From assembly GCA_041622675.1 (NCBI GenBank), contig JBFJYH010000039.1, positions 1 through 24,231 on the forward strand: 24,231 nucleotides of DNA, read 5' to 3'. Made by a program: the position numbers and the translations under genes. How positions within the stretch are numbered: the first letter of the stretch is position 1; the number at the start of each line of letters is the position of its first letter. The notes beneath the pieces are model-generated. The model saw only the letters and a program-made list of their open reading frames with translations. It was not told the origin of the DNA and made no database searches. This document shows, piece after piece, positions 1-8,624 of the stretch. Origin of the DNA: Reddybacter sp041622675. GTDB lineage: Bacteria > Pseudomonadota > Gammaproteobacteria > Pseudomonadales > Porticoccaceae.

Positions 1-1993
1 CATTAATATCGCCGCCCGCGAGAAGCTCGACAATTTGGTGCTAGTCATCAACTGTAACTTGCAGCGCCTCGACGGCCCCGTGCGTGGCAATGGCAAAATC
101 ATTCAAGAGCTGGAGCGCAGCTTTCGCGGTGCCGACTGGAATGTACTGAAAGTCATTTGGGGATCAGGTTGGGACGGCCTGCTAGCCCAGGACAGCGAAG
201 GCATTTTACGCCACCGCATGGAAGAGGCCGTCGATGGCGACTACCAATACTACTCCGTATCAAAAGGTGATATTCAGCGCGAGCACTGGGTGGAAAACAG
301 CCCCGAGCTTGAACAGATGATGAACTCGCTGACCGATGAAGAAATCCGTGAAATTAAGCGCGGCGGTCAAGACCCGAAAAAGATTTTCGCCGCCTATCAA
401 CGGGCCGCCAATACCGAGGGTCGGCCCAGCGTTATTCTGGTGAAAACGGTGAAGGGCGAAGGCATGGGTGACGCTGGCCAGGGGCGCAACACCTCTCACC
501 AAAAGAAAACCATGAGTGCCGAAGAGCGTATGTTCTGCGCCGAAGAATTTGGCATCCCCCTTAGCCAACAAGACATTGAAGCAGCCGCCTTCTACCGCCC
601 CGACGAAAACAGCCCCGAATTATGCTACCTGCGCGAACACCGCGAAGCACTGGGTGGCTACCTGCCAGAACGACGCGTCGACTGCCCCGCCCTTAAAGCC
701 CCACCTCTTTCACGCTTTAAGGCCTTACTCGATGGCAGCGGCGATAGAGAGCAATCATCTACCACCGCCATGGTGCGCATTCTCGCCACGCTGATGAAAG
801 ACAAAGACATTGGCCGCTATATTGTGCCAATTGTGCCCGACGAAGCCCGCACCTTTGGCATGGACGGGCTCTTCAATGTGGCGGGCATTTATTCACCCGA
901 AGGGCAAAACTACACGCCGGTCGATGCCAACACCCTGGTGCCCTATAAAGAAGCCGTCGACGGGCAAATATTGCAAGAGGGCATTTGTGAAACCGGTGCC
1001 ATGGCCTCGTTTTTATCGGCGGGCACCGCCTACGCCATGCACGGTGTGCCGACCATTCCTTTTTATATTTTTTACTCCATGTTTGGCTTTCAACGGGTCG
1101 GGGATATGATTTGGACCTGCGGCGACATGCTCTGCCGTGGCTTTTTACTCGGCGGCACCGCCGGGCGCACCACGCTTAATGGCGAGGGCCTGCAACACCA
1201 GGACGGCCACAGCCAAATCATCGCCAGCACCGTGCCCAACTTAAAAAGCTACGACCCCGCCTTCGGCTACGAAATCGCCGTGATCGTGCGCGAAGGCATC
1301 AAGCGCATGTACCAGCAACAGGAGAATATTTTCTACTACCTCACCTTGTATAACGAAAACCACACCATGCCAGCTATGCCGCACTTTGATAGTGGTGGTG
1401 ATAATAACGAAGGCGACACAACAGCCATTGAAGCCGGTATTTTGCAGGGTGCCTATTGCTTTAAACGCAGTAGCTCGACAGCCAATACACAGGGCAGCGA
1501 CGCGGCTATTCACCTTCTCGCCAGCGGCGCCATTATGCAGCAAGCCTTGAGTGCCGCCGCACAGCTTGAAGCCCTGGGTTACTGCGTGACGATTTACAGC
1601 GTCACCAGTTACAACGAGCTGTATCGCGAAGCGGTGGCCGTTGACCGCTGGAACCGCCTGCACCCAGAGGCCGAGCCTAAATGTAGCTATATCGAGCAGT
1701 TATTTGCCGACGAGAGCGGTGTCTTTATTGCCGCCAGCGACTATATGACCTCGCTAACCAACAGCATCGCCCCGTGGATGCCCGAGCACTTCACCGCACT
1801 GGGCACCGACGGCTACGGCTTGAGCGAATCCCGCGCGGCCCTGCGCGATTATTTCGAAGTTAGCAACACTTTCATTATTCAGGCCGCCCTGCACCAGCTA
1901 TACAGCAGTAAGGCCATCGACCGTAAAACACTGCGCAAGCAGCTTAAGCCACTCGCCATTGATAGCGACAAATTCTACGCAGCCGAGCGTTAA
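1..1993 (+). CDS. aceE: Pyruvate dehydrogenase E1 component, homodimeric type (5'-truncated by window edge)
   Basis: This subunit decarboxylates pyruvate with thiamine diphosphate and passes the acetyl group to the lipoyl arm of AceF, feeding glycolytic carbon into acetyl-CoA in the cytoplasm. The frame is open from base 2 (INIAAREKLDNL...), so the gene begins upstream of the window. About 663 codons are visible, against 887 residues in E. coli AceE, so roughly the first 230 residues, including the GDG start of the ThDP motif, are missing. Seen directly: the tail of that motif (INCNLQRLDGPV), PDEARTFGMDGLF, ILQEGICETGA, IPFYIFYSMFGFQRVGD and TLNGEGLQHQDGHS, all close to the E. coli protein as I remember it. 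The C-terminal transketolase-like domain ends with the family-typical LGTDGYGLSESRAALRDYFEV. aceF follows 24 bp downstream on the same strand, so the two are almost certainly co-transcribed. No E3 (lpd) gene is visible. Confidence 0.96.
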   Translation, partial: INIAAREKLDNLVLVINCNLQRLDGPVRGNGKIIQELERSFRGADWNVLKVIWGSGWDGLLAQDSEGILRHRMEEAVDGDYQYYSVSKGDIQREHWVENSPELEQMMNSLTDEEIREIKRGGQDPKKIFAAYQRAANTEGRPSVILVKTVKGEGMGDAGQGRNTSHQKKTMSAEERMFCAEEFGIPLSQQDIEAAAFYRPDENSPELCYLREHREALGGYLPERRVDCPALKAPPLSRFKALLDGSGDREQSSTTAMVRILATLMKDKDIGRYIVPIVPDEARTFGMDGLFNVAGIYSPEGQNYTPVDANTLVPYKEAVDGQILQEGICETGAMASFLSAGTAYAMHGVPTIPFYIFYSMFGFQRVGDMIWTCGDMLCRGFLLGGTAGRTTLNGEGLQHQDGHSQIIASTVPNLKSYDPAFGYEIAVIVREGIKRMYQQQENIFYYLTLYNENHTMPAMPHFDSGGDNNEGDTTAIEAGILQGAYCFKRSSSTANTQGSDAAIHLLASGAIMQQALSAAAQLEALGYCVTIYSVTSYNELYREAVAVDRWNRLHPEAEPKCSYIEQLFADESGVFIAASDYMTSLTNSIAPWMPEHFTALGTDGYGLSESRAALRDYFEVSNTFIIQAALHQLYSSKAIDRKTLRKQLKPLAIDSDKFYAAER

Positions 1994-2017
1994 TTCAAAG
2001 ACCCCGACGAGAACACT

Positions 2018-3382
2018 ATGACCAGTACTTTTAAAATTCCTGAGCTCGGTGACGGCGATATTAGCGGCATCGTCGTCGCGCTAGCAGTCAAGGTCGGCGA
2101 CACCGTGCACTGCGGCGACAGCTTGGTAGAAGTAGAAACCGAAAAAGCCGTCCTCGAAATACCCGCCGAAATTGACGGCGTGGTCGAAGGCTTCATGGTG
2201 AGCCTGGAACAGGAAGTAAAACAGGGTGAAGACTTTATCAGCATAAAACCGCTGACTAAGAGCGATGGGAAGACCGCAACAGACAAAGGGGCAGATAAAG
2301 GAAAAGACACTGAAGTCAGCGCTGAATTAAAAACTGAAGGCACAACGAAAAGTACCGAAAACCCAGCACCGCAAGCAGCGCCGCCAGCGCCAAAAGCGAG
2401 CGAGCCCGGTACTGCCAACCTTAGCCAGTCACAAAACACAGCGACAACACCACACAGCAAGAATCGCCAGTGCCTACCCGCCGGCCCAGCCACCCGGCGC
2501 CTAGCCAGAGAGCTCGGTGTTGACCTCGCTAACATCAGTGGCAGCGGCCACCGGGGCCGTATCGACAAAGCCGCCGTCAAAGCCTTTGCCAAACAAGCCC
2601 TGCAACAGCAAGCGACTCAGAGTAGCGGCAACCCGATACAGCTGCCCCCCCTACCCGATCTCAACGCCTTTGGGCCAAATACTCGCCAGCCCATGAGCGG
2701 CATTCAAAAAGCCACCAGCCGCAATATGCGCCACGCGGCAACGCGCATACCCCACGCCTACCTGCAGCGGCGCATCGACATTACTCAGCTCGAGCAAGGC
2801 CGCCAACAACATAAAGCCCACTTAAAAAGCGAGGGCTGCAACCTCACCCTCACCGCCCTGCTGTGCAAAATTATCGGCCTGGCCAATGCCCAGCACCCCA
2901 TTTTTAACAGCTGCCTTGACGAACACAGCGAAGAAATTATTTATCGCGAGCAAATCAATGTCGGCATCGCCGTCGATACACCCCGCGGTTTACTGGTGCC
3001 GGTAATTAACGACATCGCCAGCCAATCCGTCAAAGAGATTGCCGGGGCAATTACCCAGCTCAGTGAAAAGGCCCGCGCCGGCAAACTGCAACCCGCCGAC
3101 ATGAAAGGCGGTAGCGTCACCCTGTCAAACCTCGGCGGCCTCGGTGCCTCTGCCGTGTTCCCCATCGTCAACTGGCCCGAAGTGGCGATACTCGGCGTTG
3201 GCGCCGGAGAATGGACACCCACCTATACCGACGGTGATATTAGTAAAGTGCCAGAACCCCGCTTAATCATGCCGCTTACTTTAGCGTTTGATCACCGCGT
3301 GATTAACGGTGCCGATGGCGCACGCTATTTAGACTCCATCGCCGAGTTGTGTGAAAACCCGTTTTTGGTGATGGTGGGTTAA
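2018..3382 (+). CDS. aceF: Dihydrolipoamide acetyltransferase, E2 of pyruvate dehydrogenase
   Basis: AceF transfers the acetyl group from its lipoyl arm to CoA and forms the core of the pyruvate dehydrogenase complex. The 454-residue protein has one lipoyl domain (about 3-78, lipoyl lysine K43 in VETEKA), a long Ala/Pro/Lys-rich linker, a peripheral-subunit-binding domain (about 149-185, GPATRRLARELGVD) and the catalytic acyltransferase domain (about 215-454). The catalytic motif reads DHRVINGADGARYL with His426. The usual HxxxDG Asp is Asn430, a variant I recall from Azotobacter vinelandii E2p, so it need not mean loss of activity. The TLSNLGG stretch holds the conserved serine. A single lipoyl domain is fewer than the three of E. 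coli. The ATG has only a weak Shine-Dalgarno (GACGAGA) in a 24-bp gap after aceE, in keeping with an operon. Confidence 0.95.
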   Translation: MTSTFKIPELGDGDISGIVVALAVKVGDTVHCGDSLVEVETEKAVLEIPAEIDGVVEGFMVSLEQEVKQGEDFISIKPLTKSDGKTATDKGADKGKDTEVSAELKTEGTTKSTENPAPQAAPPAPKASEPGTANLSQSQNTATTPHSKNRQCLPAGPATRRLARELGVDLANISGSGHRGRIDKAAVKAFAKQALQQQATQSSGNPIQLPPLPDLNAFGPNTRQPMSGIQKATSRNMRHAATRIPHAYLQRRIDITQLEQGRQQHKAHLKSEGCNLTLTALLCKIIGLANAQHPIFNSCLDEHSEEIIYREQINVGIAVDTPRGLLVPVINDIASQSVKEIAGAITQLSEKARAGKLQPADMKGGSVTLSNLGGLGASAVFPIVNWPEVAILGVGAGEWTPTYTDGDISKVPEPRLIMPLTLAFDHRVINGADGARYLDSIAELCENPFLVMVG

Positions 3383-3406
3383 AAAGCTAGCTACGTTCGG
3401 TAGTTA
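3381..3406 (-). terminator. Possible intrinsic terminator for the minus-strand defence operon
   Basis: Read on the minus strand, TAACTAC, a 5-base loop and GTAGCTA form a 7-bp stem with one mismatch, followed by GC and a run of five T. It lies about 180 bp downstream of the last defence gene and directly abuts the aceF stop. The stem is short and imperfect, so this is tentative. Confidence 0.3.
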
Positions 3407-3515
3407 CATAGCACCTGCTATTCGTCAATGATGCACTGAGATGAATCTCATATTCGCAATCACTTACCACTGTTCATATTTGCCTACTGGCGAACTTCTC
3501 GCTGCGCGGTGTGGT

Positions 3516-3585
3516 AATTTATTATCAGGAATTAGCGCTAAAACTGGCATAGCGCTAGCCGTCAAATACTTAGCAATAATAAATT
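3516..3585. repeat. Nested inverted repeat between convergent genes
   Basis: An outer perfect 10-bp inverted repeat, AATTTATTAT (3516-3525) and ATAATAAATT (3576-3585), encloses two copies of the self-complementary octamer TAGCGCTA (3533-3540 and 3550-3557) separated by 9 bp. The RNA could fold into an 8-bp hairpin inside a 10-bp outer stem. The right arm reaches into the stop codon of the YgjP-like gene. There is no U-tract directly after the inner stem, so a terminator role is uncertain. It also marks the boundary between the core aceEF genes and the defence locus. Confidence 0.5.
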
Positions 3586-4292
3586 TATAAGTCCAAGCCC
3601 GCCCCGTTCTTTCTCAACCACTCTTTCCTTTCTCGGTAATCCGGCATGACCTTATCCACCTCGTTCCAAAATGCATCCGAGTGATTACGATGATGAATAT
3701 GGCAAAGCTCGTGTACCACGATGTAATCAATAATTTTTGAAGGTGCCATCATGCACTTCCAGTGAAATGACAACACATTGTCTTTCGTACAACTGGCCCA
3801 GCGGTAACTCATATCTTTTACTTTTAAAGTGCTTGGCTCAACCCCGACTTTCGGGGCGTAATACTCTATTCTCCCCCTGATACGTAGCAAACCCTTGGCC
3901 GTATAATAAGTTTCAAATACTTTTTTAGCAGCTTCATTACCGCCGCGTTCAATCAGTGCACGATTGAGGCAAAAATGCCCATCCTTCAACTTCAGATCAG
4001 CAGTTTGATCAGCCACTAAAGATAAGCGATAAGAGCGGCCCAAATATAGAAACGTTTCACCGTTTACCCATTCACGAACAACCGCAACAGCATTAAGGTC
4101 ACGCCACTCGGCAAGATTACGATAGATCCACATTCTCTTGCTTTCAACAACGGCATCGACCTGTTCTTCACTAAAGGTTTTCGGGGGCCGCACGACCACA
4201 ACGCCATTGCGCTCAATAACGATATCCGTCGTAGCACGATTGGTACCGGGCATTAACTGATAATCGATATCCCTTACTCTTCTAGCGTTCAC
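3585..4292 (-). CDS. YgjP-like (DUF45) zinc metallopeptidase-type protein
   Basis: This is a 235-residue protein of the YgjP/DUF45 group, placed in M48-like or WLM-like metallopeptidases. The zinc motif is HELCH at 194-198 with a likely third ligand His204 in NHSDAFW. The upstream stretch RWASCTKDNVLSFHWK (about 164-179) is the other conserved block of the family. The true substrate of such proteins is not well settled; I recall a nucleotide hydrolase activity reported for E. coli YgjP but cannot verify it. The start is GTG and overlaps the hsdR stop in GTGA, so translation is probably coupled. Genes of this family are commonly found next to hsdR, so it is probably an accessory part of the restriction locus. 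It is the last gene of the operon. Confidence 0.85.
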   Translation of the reverse strand: MNARRVRDIDYQLMPGTNRATTDIVIERNGVVVVRPPKTFSEEQVDAVVESKRMWIYRNLAEWRDLNAVAVVREWVNGETFLYLGRSYRLSLVADQTADLKLKDGHFCLNRALIERGGNEAAKKVFETYYTAKGLLRIRGRIEYYAPKVGVEPSTLKVKDMSYRWASCTKDNVLSFHWKCMMAPSKIIDYIVVHELCHIHHRNHSDAFWNEVDKVMPDYRERKEWLRKNGAGLDL

Positions 4293-7200
4293 CCTACATC
4301 ACCTCCACCAGCATTTTTTATAAGCTCTTCATGTCTATTTTTTGCCAGCTTCATAATTTCAACGGCAACTCGTTCTCTGTTCCTTTTCAACTCCGTAATA
4401 CCCGTCAAGGTAAGTGCCTTTTTTACTTTGCTGCGAGTTTGTTTTTGCTTGTCTGCGTTGCTCCAAAAATCGATGCTGCCAATGCTATCTTGCAAAGTGT
4501 CAACAATTGACTCCATCAGAACCTTCATCTTGTCTTTTGCTTCTGCGGATATACTGCCGTCGCCAAAGGCTTCATAAGCGATGTGTTCGTAGAAAGTTGC
4601 GGCTTCTTTGCTCATGCCATCTTCGCCTTTTTTTCTTCCTTTTAATGCTTCTCCCCGAAGTTTTTCAAGTTCTTCCGCAAGCTTCACCCAGTCATCCTGG
4701 TGCTTATCAATCAGGTTTTCGACCTTCTCAGAGAGGCTTCTATAAAAAGCTGGGTCTTCATCATTGTGTACAGTGCAATGCTTTCTAATCGCATGCTCCA
4801 TTTCACTGGCTTTCGCTTCTTCATTACCACCTGCGTGTTTATTCAAGTTTTCGATAAAATCATCAGATAACAGTTCTACCGGTGGCACTTTAGGGTTAAT
4901 GCCCAGGCTAATCAGGTGCTCATTGATCAAGCCCTTAACCTTTTCACCAGCGTCGCCTAGACTCAAGCTATCGTCCTTATAGCGCTCTTTGGCAACACGT
5001 AAAATATAGCCAAAGCGCTTTGCCGGTATGCGGTACGGTTGCGCGGCTTGATGAGGCAGAATAATATCCATGTTCATTAGAAACTTCTTCAGATAAACAT
5101 CAAAATCAGCACGAATTTTCTCGTCTTTAAGTAAGTTAACCGCCTTATGTACCACTGCTGCATCCGCTTCAACATTGGATAAACGTCCCACAACAAAGTC
5201 TTCAAGCTGCTCAACTTTATGTTCGGAAAACAATTGCAATAACCGTCGATAGCGCTCTTCAAGCACCGGCATTTCAGAACTAATGCTCTTCATGCCCTGA
5301 ACTAATTCCTCTTGCTCGTCGGCAGCAGCGTACATCGTCAGCGCTTCGGTCAGGTTTTCTGTCAGCCCGATATAATCGACAATATAGCCACGTTTTTTGC
5401 CCTTCTTAATACGGTTGGTTCGCGCTATGGCTTGTAGCAGAGTGTGCTCTTTAATCTTCTTATCGATATACATGACTTGTTCTATGGGCGCGTCAAAACC
5501 GGTCAGCAACATATCGCAGACCACTAAAAAAGCAATGCCGGTATAAATCTTATCGGGATCTTCGTAATCAAAGGCGCGACAAAAATTATCGACAGTATTC
5601 CAGGCCTTCGCCTGTTTGCGAGATTCGGTGATATAAGCGGCCTCGTTAGTGCCATCACCCGAAATCACCACAGCGGCCTTTAAAAAACCCACTTTTTTTA
5701 TCAGCTCCCGATTCGGCTCGGCTTCTAATTTTAGAGCCTCCACTCGATTTTCTAGCTCATCCATAATCGCTTTTTGATAGCGGACCGCCGCCAACTTAGA
5801 GTGGCAAACCACCTGGGCTTTAAAACCATTGGGAAATATCTGCTCCAAATAATGATTCACCATATCCTTGGCGATGGCCTTAATACGCGCTTCTGCTTCA
5901 AGAATATCGCCAGTGGCACCGTACTTTTTCTTGATCGCTAAGAGCTCCTCTTCGGAGCGCTCTTTAAACAGGTTTTCAAACTCAGTTTCAAAGCCGTGTT
6001 TGTCATTCAGGGCGGCATCGGCGGTACGGCCTTCATAGAGAATTTGCAGTGTTGCACCATCGTTAACTGCATCCATTAATCGGTAAGTATCAATATATTC
6101 ACCAAAGCGCTTATGGGTCAGCTTTTCGCCGTGGTGCTCGGTAATCAAGGGTGTGCCGGTAAAGGCAATGCGCGCCGCATTGGGAAAAGCTTCAAAAATA
6201 TTGTCACCCAGATCAGAGCCTTGAGTACGGTGCGCTTCGTCAATCATTAACACAATGCGAGAGGAATCATTGACCACCCCAAAGGTTTGACCTATTGGTA
6301 TCGCCTGATAAGTGCCCAGCACTTCGGCCACTTTCAGCGGCAGACTTTGCTCACGCTGCTGAAACTTATGCACCATCACCATATTGATGTCGGAGTTATC
6401 GCTAGCCAGATCGCGGCGTAAAGCGAGAGTGCTTGCAATAGTGTTAACGCGTCCACCAATCAGGGTGGCCGTTTTGGCTAGCTGGTCCTCCAAATCCACC
6501 CGGTCATTGATCAGCAGTATTTTATAGTCATTCAAATCTTTAGAGGCCCGTAACATCCGCGCCACAAATACCATGGTCAAACTTTTTCCCGAACCCTGGG
6601 TGTGCCATACCACACCACTTTTATCGGCTGCCGTCTCACCACGACGTAGTCGTTCTATAATTTTATTGGCTGCCCGAAACTGCTGGTAGCGCGACACCAC
6701 TTTGATGCGAGGGCCTCCATCGGTGTCCATGAATACCGTCGAGGTACGCAGAATACTCAGCAAGTTACTCTTGTTAAGTACGCCACTAATCAACTGCTCT
6801 TGCTGGTTCATGCCTTGCGCAGTGGAATCGTCATTGGGCCACTGGGTAAGCCAGGGGAAGAAGTGCTCAATACCTGAGGTAAACGTGCCGTAATCGGCCT
6901 TTAATCCACAGGTACGGATCAGCATCATCGAAGTATGAAATAACCGGGGTTCGCCTTCCTTAAGCCCCTGCTCCCGAGTCGCCTTGCGCTGATTCATATA
7001 GCGCTGCAATTGCTCGAAGGCGTCCTCCATCGGATTAGCACAAGTAGGCCCGCCTTTTTTACACTCCACCACAATCAGCGGAATACCATTCACAAACAAA
7101 ACAATATCAGGAATGATAAATTGCTTTACACAGCCCGGCGTATCGATACGGAACTGATTAATCGCGTGAAAGGTATTGTTCGCCGGGTTGGCAAAGTCAA

Positions 7201-7555
7201 TTAACTTAACCACCGGGTCTTGCTCACCGGTGATTTCGTTAACATCTACCTGCGCCTTAAATAACAGCTTTTGAATCGCCTCGTTGGCTTCCAGCAAAGT
7301 GCGATTGGGCTGGCGCAAGATTTGGTCATGCAGGTCTTGCAGCTGTTTCGAGCTGAGCCACGCTTCGCCGCCAGAAGTACGGTTAATGCTGGAAACAGCA
7401 GCGTTAAATACTTCGGGCAAAAGCCATTGACGAAAGTTTTGCCGCAAACTAAGGCCGGGGGCATGGGGAATATCCGGGCCCTGGTCAATACTTGTCCATC
7501 CCAGATCGGCAAGCTGCTGAAGAAAGGGTTGTTCTACTTCCGTGTATTCAGACAT
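4289..7555 (-). CDS. hsdR: Type I restriction enzyme R subunit (endonuclease and DNA translocase)
   Basis: HsdR cleaves unmodified DNA after ATP-driven translocation, acting in complex with HsdM and HsdS. The 1088-residue protein is a normal length for the family. The N-terminal PD-(D/E)xK nuclease has D150 in IIPDIVLF and E164xK166 in VVECKKG. The SF2 motor follows with Walker A QGSGKS (320-325), DEAH (439-442) and TGTP (466-469), then a motif VI-like AIARTNR. The C-terminal part is helical and Lys/Glu-rich, as expected for contact with the methylase core. All catalytic motifs are intact and no frameshift is seen, so the gene looks functional. Its ATG lies one base after the darG stop codon (TGA-T-ATG), and its own stop overlaps the start of the YgjP-like gene. 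Normally hsdR sits next to hsdS or hsdM; here darT-darG lie between. Confidence 0.95.
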   Translation of the reverse strand: MSEYTEVEQPFLQQLADLGWTSIDQGPDIPHAPGLSLRQNFRQWLLPEVFNAAVSSINRTSGGEAWLSSKQLQDLHDQILRQPNRTLLEANEAIQKLLFKAQVDVNEITGEQDPVVKLIDFANPANNTFHAINQFRIDTPGCVKQFIIPDIVLFVNGIPLIVVECKKGGPTCANPMEDAFEQLQRYMNQRKATREQGLKEGEPRLFHTSMMLIRTCGLKADYGTFTSGIEHFFPWLTQWPNDDSTAQGMNQQEQLISGVLNKSNLLSILRTSTVFMDTDGGPRIKVVSRYQQFRAANKIIERLRRGETAADKSGVVWHTQGSGKSLTMVFVARMLRASKDLNDYKILLINDRVDLEDQLAKTATLIGGRVNTIASTLALRRDLASDNSDINMVMVHKFQQREQSLPLKVAEVLGTYQAIPIGQTFGVVNDSSRIVLMIDEAHRTQGSDLGDNIFEAFPNAARIAFTGTPLITEHHGEKLTHKRFGEYIDTYRLMDAVNDGATLQILYEGRTADAALNDKHGFETEFENLFKERSEEELLAIKKKYGATGDILEAEARIKAIAKDMVNHYLEQIFPNGFKAQVVCHSKLAAVRYQKAIMDELENRVEALKLEAEPNRELIKKVGFLKAAVVISGDGTNEAAYITESRKQAKAWNTVDNFCRAFDYEDPDKIYTGIAFLVVCDMLLTGFDAPIEQVMYIDKKIKEHTLLQAIARTNRIKKGKKRGYIVDYIGLTENLTEALTMYAAADEQEELVQGMKSISSEMPVLEERYRRLLQLFSEHKVEQLEDFVVGRLSNVEADAAVVHKAVNLLKDEKIRADFDVYLKKFLMNMDIILPHQAAQPYRIPAKRFGYILRVAKERYKDDSLSLGDAGEKVKGLINEHLISLGINPKVPPVELLSDDFIENLNKHAGGNEEAKASEMEHAIRKHCTVHNDEDPAFYRSLSEKVENLIDKHQDDWVKLAEELEKLRGEALKGRKKGEDGMSKEAATFYEHIAYEAFGDGSISAEAKDKMKVLMESIVDTLQDSIGSIDFWSNADKQKQTRSKVKKALTLTGITELKRNRERVAVEIMKLAKNRHEELIKNAGGGDVG

Positions 7556-7556
7556 A

Positions 7557-8624
7557 TCACGGAACAGTTTGCTGCAACTGCTCCAGTGCTATAGAAATAG
7601 CCCGCGAGTCAAACAGTTGGGCTTTTCTAGCCGCCCATTTTTGCCCTGCGGGCCAATTCTGTATTCCCGACTCAATAGCAGTGAGGGAAGGTTCACAGCC
7701 CTCTTTTTCTATAAGCCAGTCAACAGTAGCCAACAACTCCATACCGAAAGGCGACTCAAAACCGTCAATAATCTCGGAGGTTAATTCCAGGGCGGGAAGA
7801 TAGTCTTTCGCCTCAGAATGTAAATAGGCATTAAGCCGCTCGCGCTTTTTATCGTTAAACCAAATAACATCCAAGGGGTCGGCGTCGGCAATGCGCTTGT
7901 CACTTTGCAAATAACTACCGTCCAGTGCATCGAGCACATGCCGTAGCTTATCGGCATAAGGCCCGTAGTTATTCGACTCGAATTGCAGCTGCAAAGGGTT
8001 ATCAATATTCTGCTTTTCTATCACCCGCTCCATAAACCAGGCCAGTTTCTGTATTTCAAGCAAACTGCATTCCATGCCCAGCACCCAGTAACGACGCACC
8101 AGTTCGGCAATCAGCGCACGTGCAATTGTGAGCTTTTCAACGCCCTTCTTTTTGGCTACATTTTGATATTGACTGCTTGGCTCATAGACCAGAATAGTCA
8201 CGTCATCCAAATCTGCGAGGGCAAGCTCCACTTGTTCACGTACAACGGGCCAGTCGAGGCCGCCATTACCTGCACCCAGCGGGGGCAGGGCAATAGACCT
8301 CACCTGATTTTCAAGAATAAAACGTTTTAAATCCGCCAGGCCCTCAACAATCCACTCCAATTGAGAAGGACTGCGCCAGTGTTGTTTGGTGGGAAAATTA
8401 ACCACCCATTTAGGCCCCATCAGCTCGTGGGTTTCAGTGACAAACATCTTGCCAGTTTGCACCTGTTTGGCCTTACAGGCCCTGGCATATTCTTTCATGT
8501 TTTGGTCAAAGCGCTCTTTGAACATCAGCGCAATGCCCTTACCCATGACCCCTACGGTATTAACGGTATTGACCAGGGCTTCTACATCCGCCTCTAATAG
8601 ATTGCCCTCTGTGTATTCAATCAT
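7557..8624 (-). CDS. darG: DarG antitoxin: macro-domain DNA ADP-ribosylglycohydrolase
   Basis: DarG removes ADP-ribose that DarT attaches to DNA and also binds the toxin. The N-terminal macro domain (about 1-155) has GNLLEADVEALVNTVNTVG, N22, the loop LPPLGAGNGGLDW, and VVNFPTK ending at K80. From the chosen start, N22 and K80 fall at the positions I recall for the ligand-binding Asn and catalytic Lys of Thermus DarG. The C-terminal half (about 165-355) contains EIQKLAWFMERV and YGPYADKLRHVLDALDG, the DUF4065/SocA-like toxin-binding part typical of DarG. I start it at the ATG at 8624 (355 residues) rather than the ATG four codons upstream at 8636, because the former overlaps the darT stop by one base in TAATG and gives the family-standard MIEYTEGNLL. 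hsdR begins one base after its stop. Confidence 0.92.
   Translation of the reverse strand: MIEYTEGNLLEADVEALVNTVNTVGVMGKGIALMFKERFDQNMKEYARACKAKQVQTGKMFVTETHELMGPKWVVNFPTKQHWRSPSQLEWIVEGLADLKRFILENQVRSIALPPLGAGNGGLDWPVVREQVELALADLDDVTILVYEPSSQYQNVAKKKGVEKLTIARALIAELVRRYWVLGMECSLLEIQKLAWFMERVIEKQNIDNPLQLQFESNNYGPYADKLRHVLDALDGSYLQSDKRIADADPLDVIWFNDKKRERLNAYLHSEAKDYLPALELTSEIIDGFESPFGMELLATVDWLIEKEGCEPSLTAIESGIQNWPAGQKWAARKAQLFDSRAISIALEQLQQTVP

Noticed and set aside
35..37. TTG at the apparent beginning of aceE as the true start
   Set aside because: The frame is open to base 2 and encodes conserved AceE residues before it; the gene is cut by the window edge.
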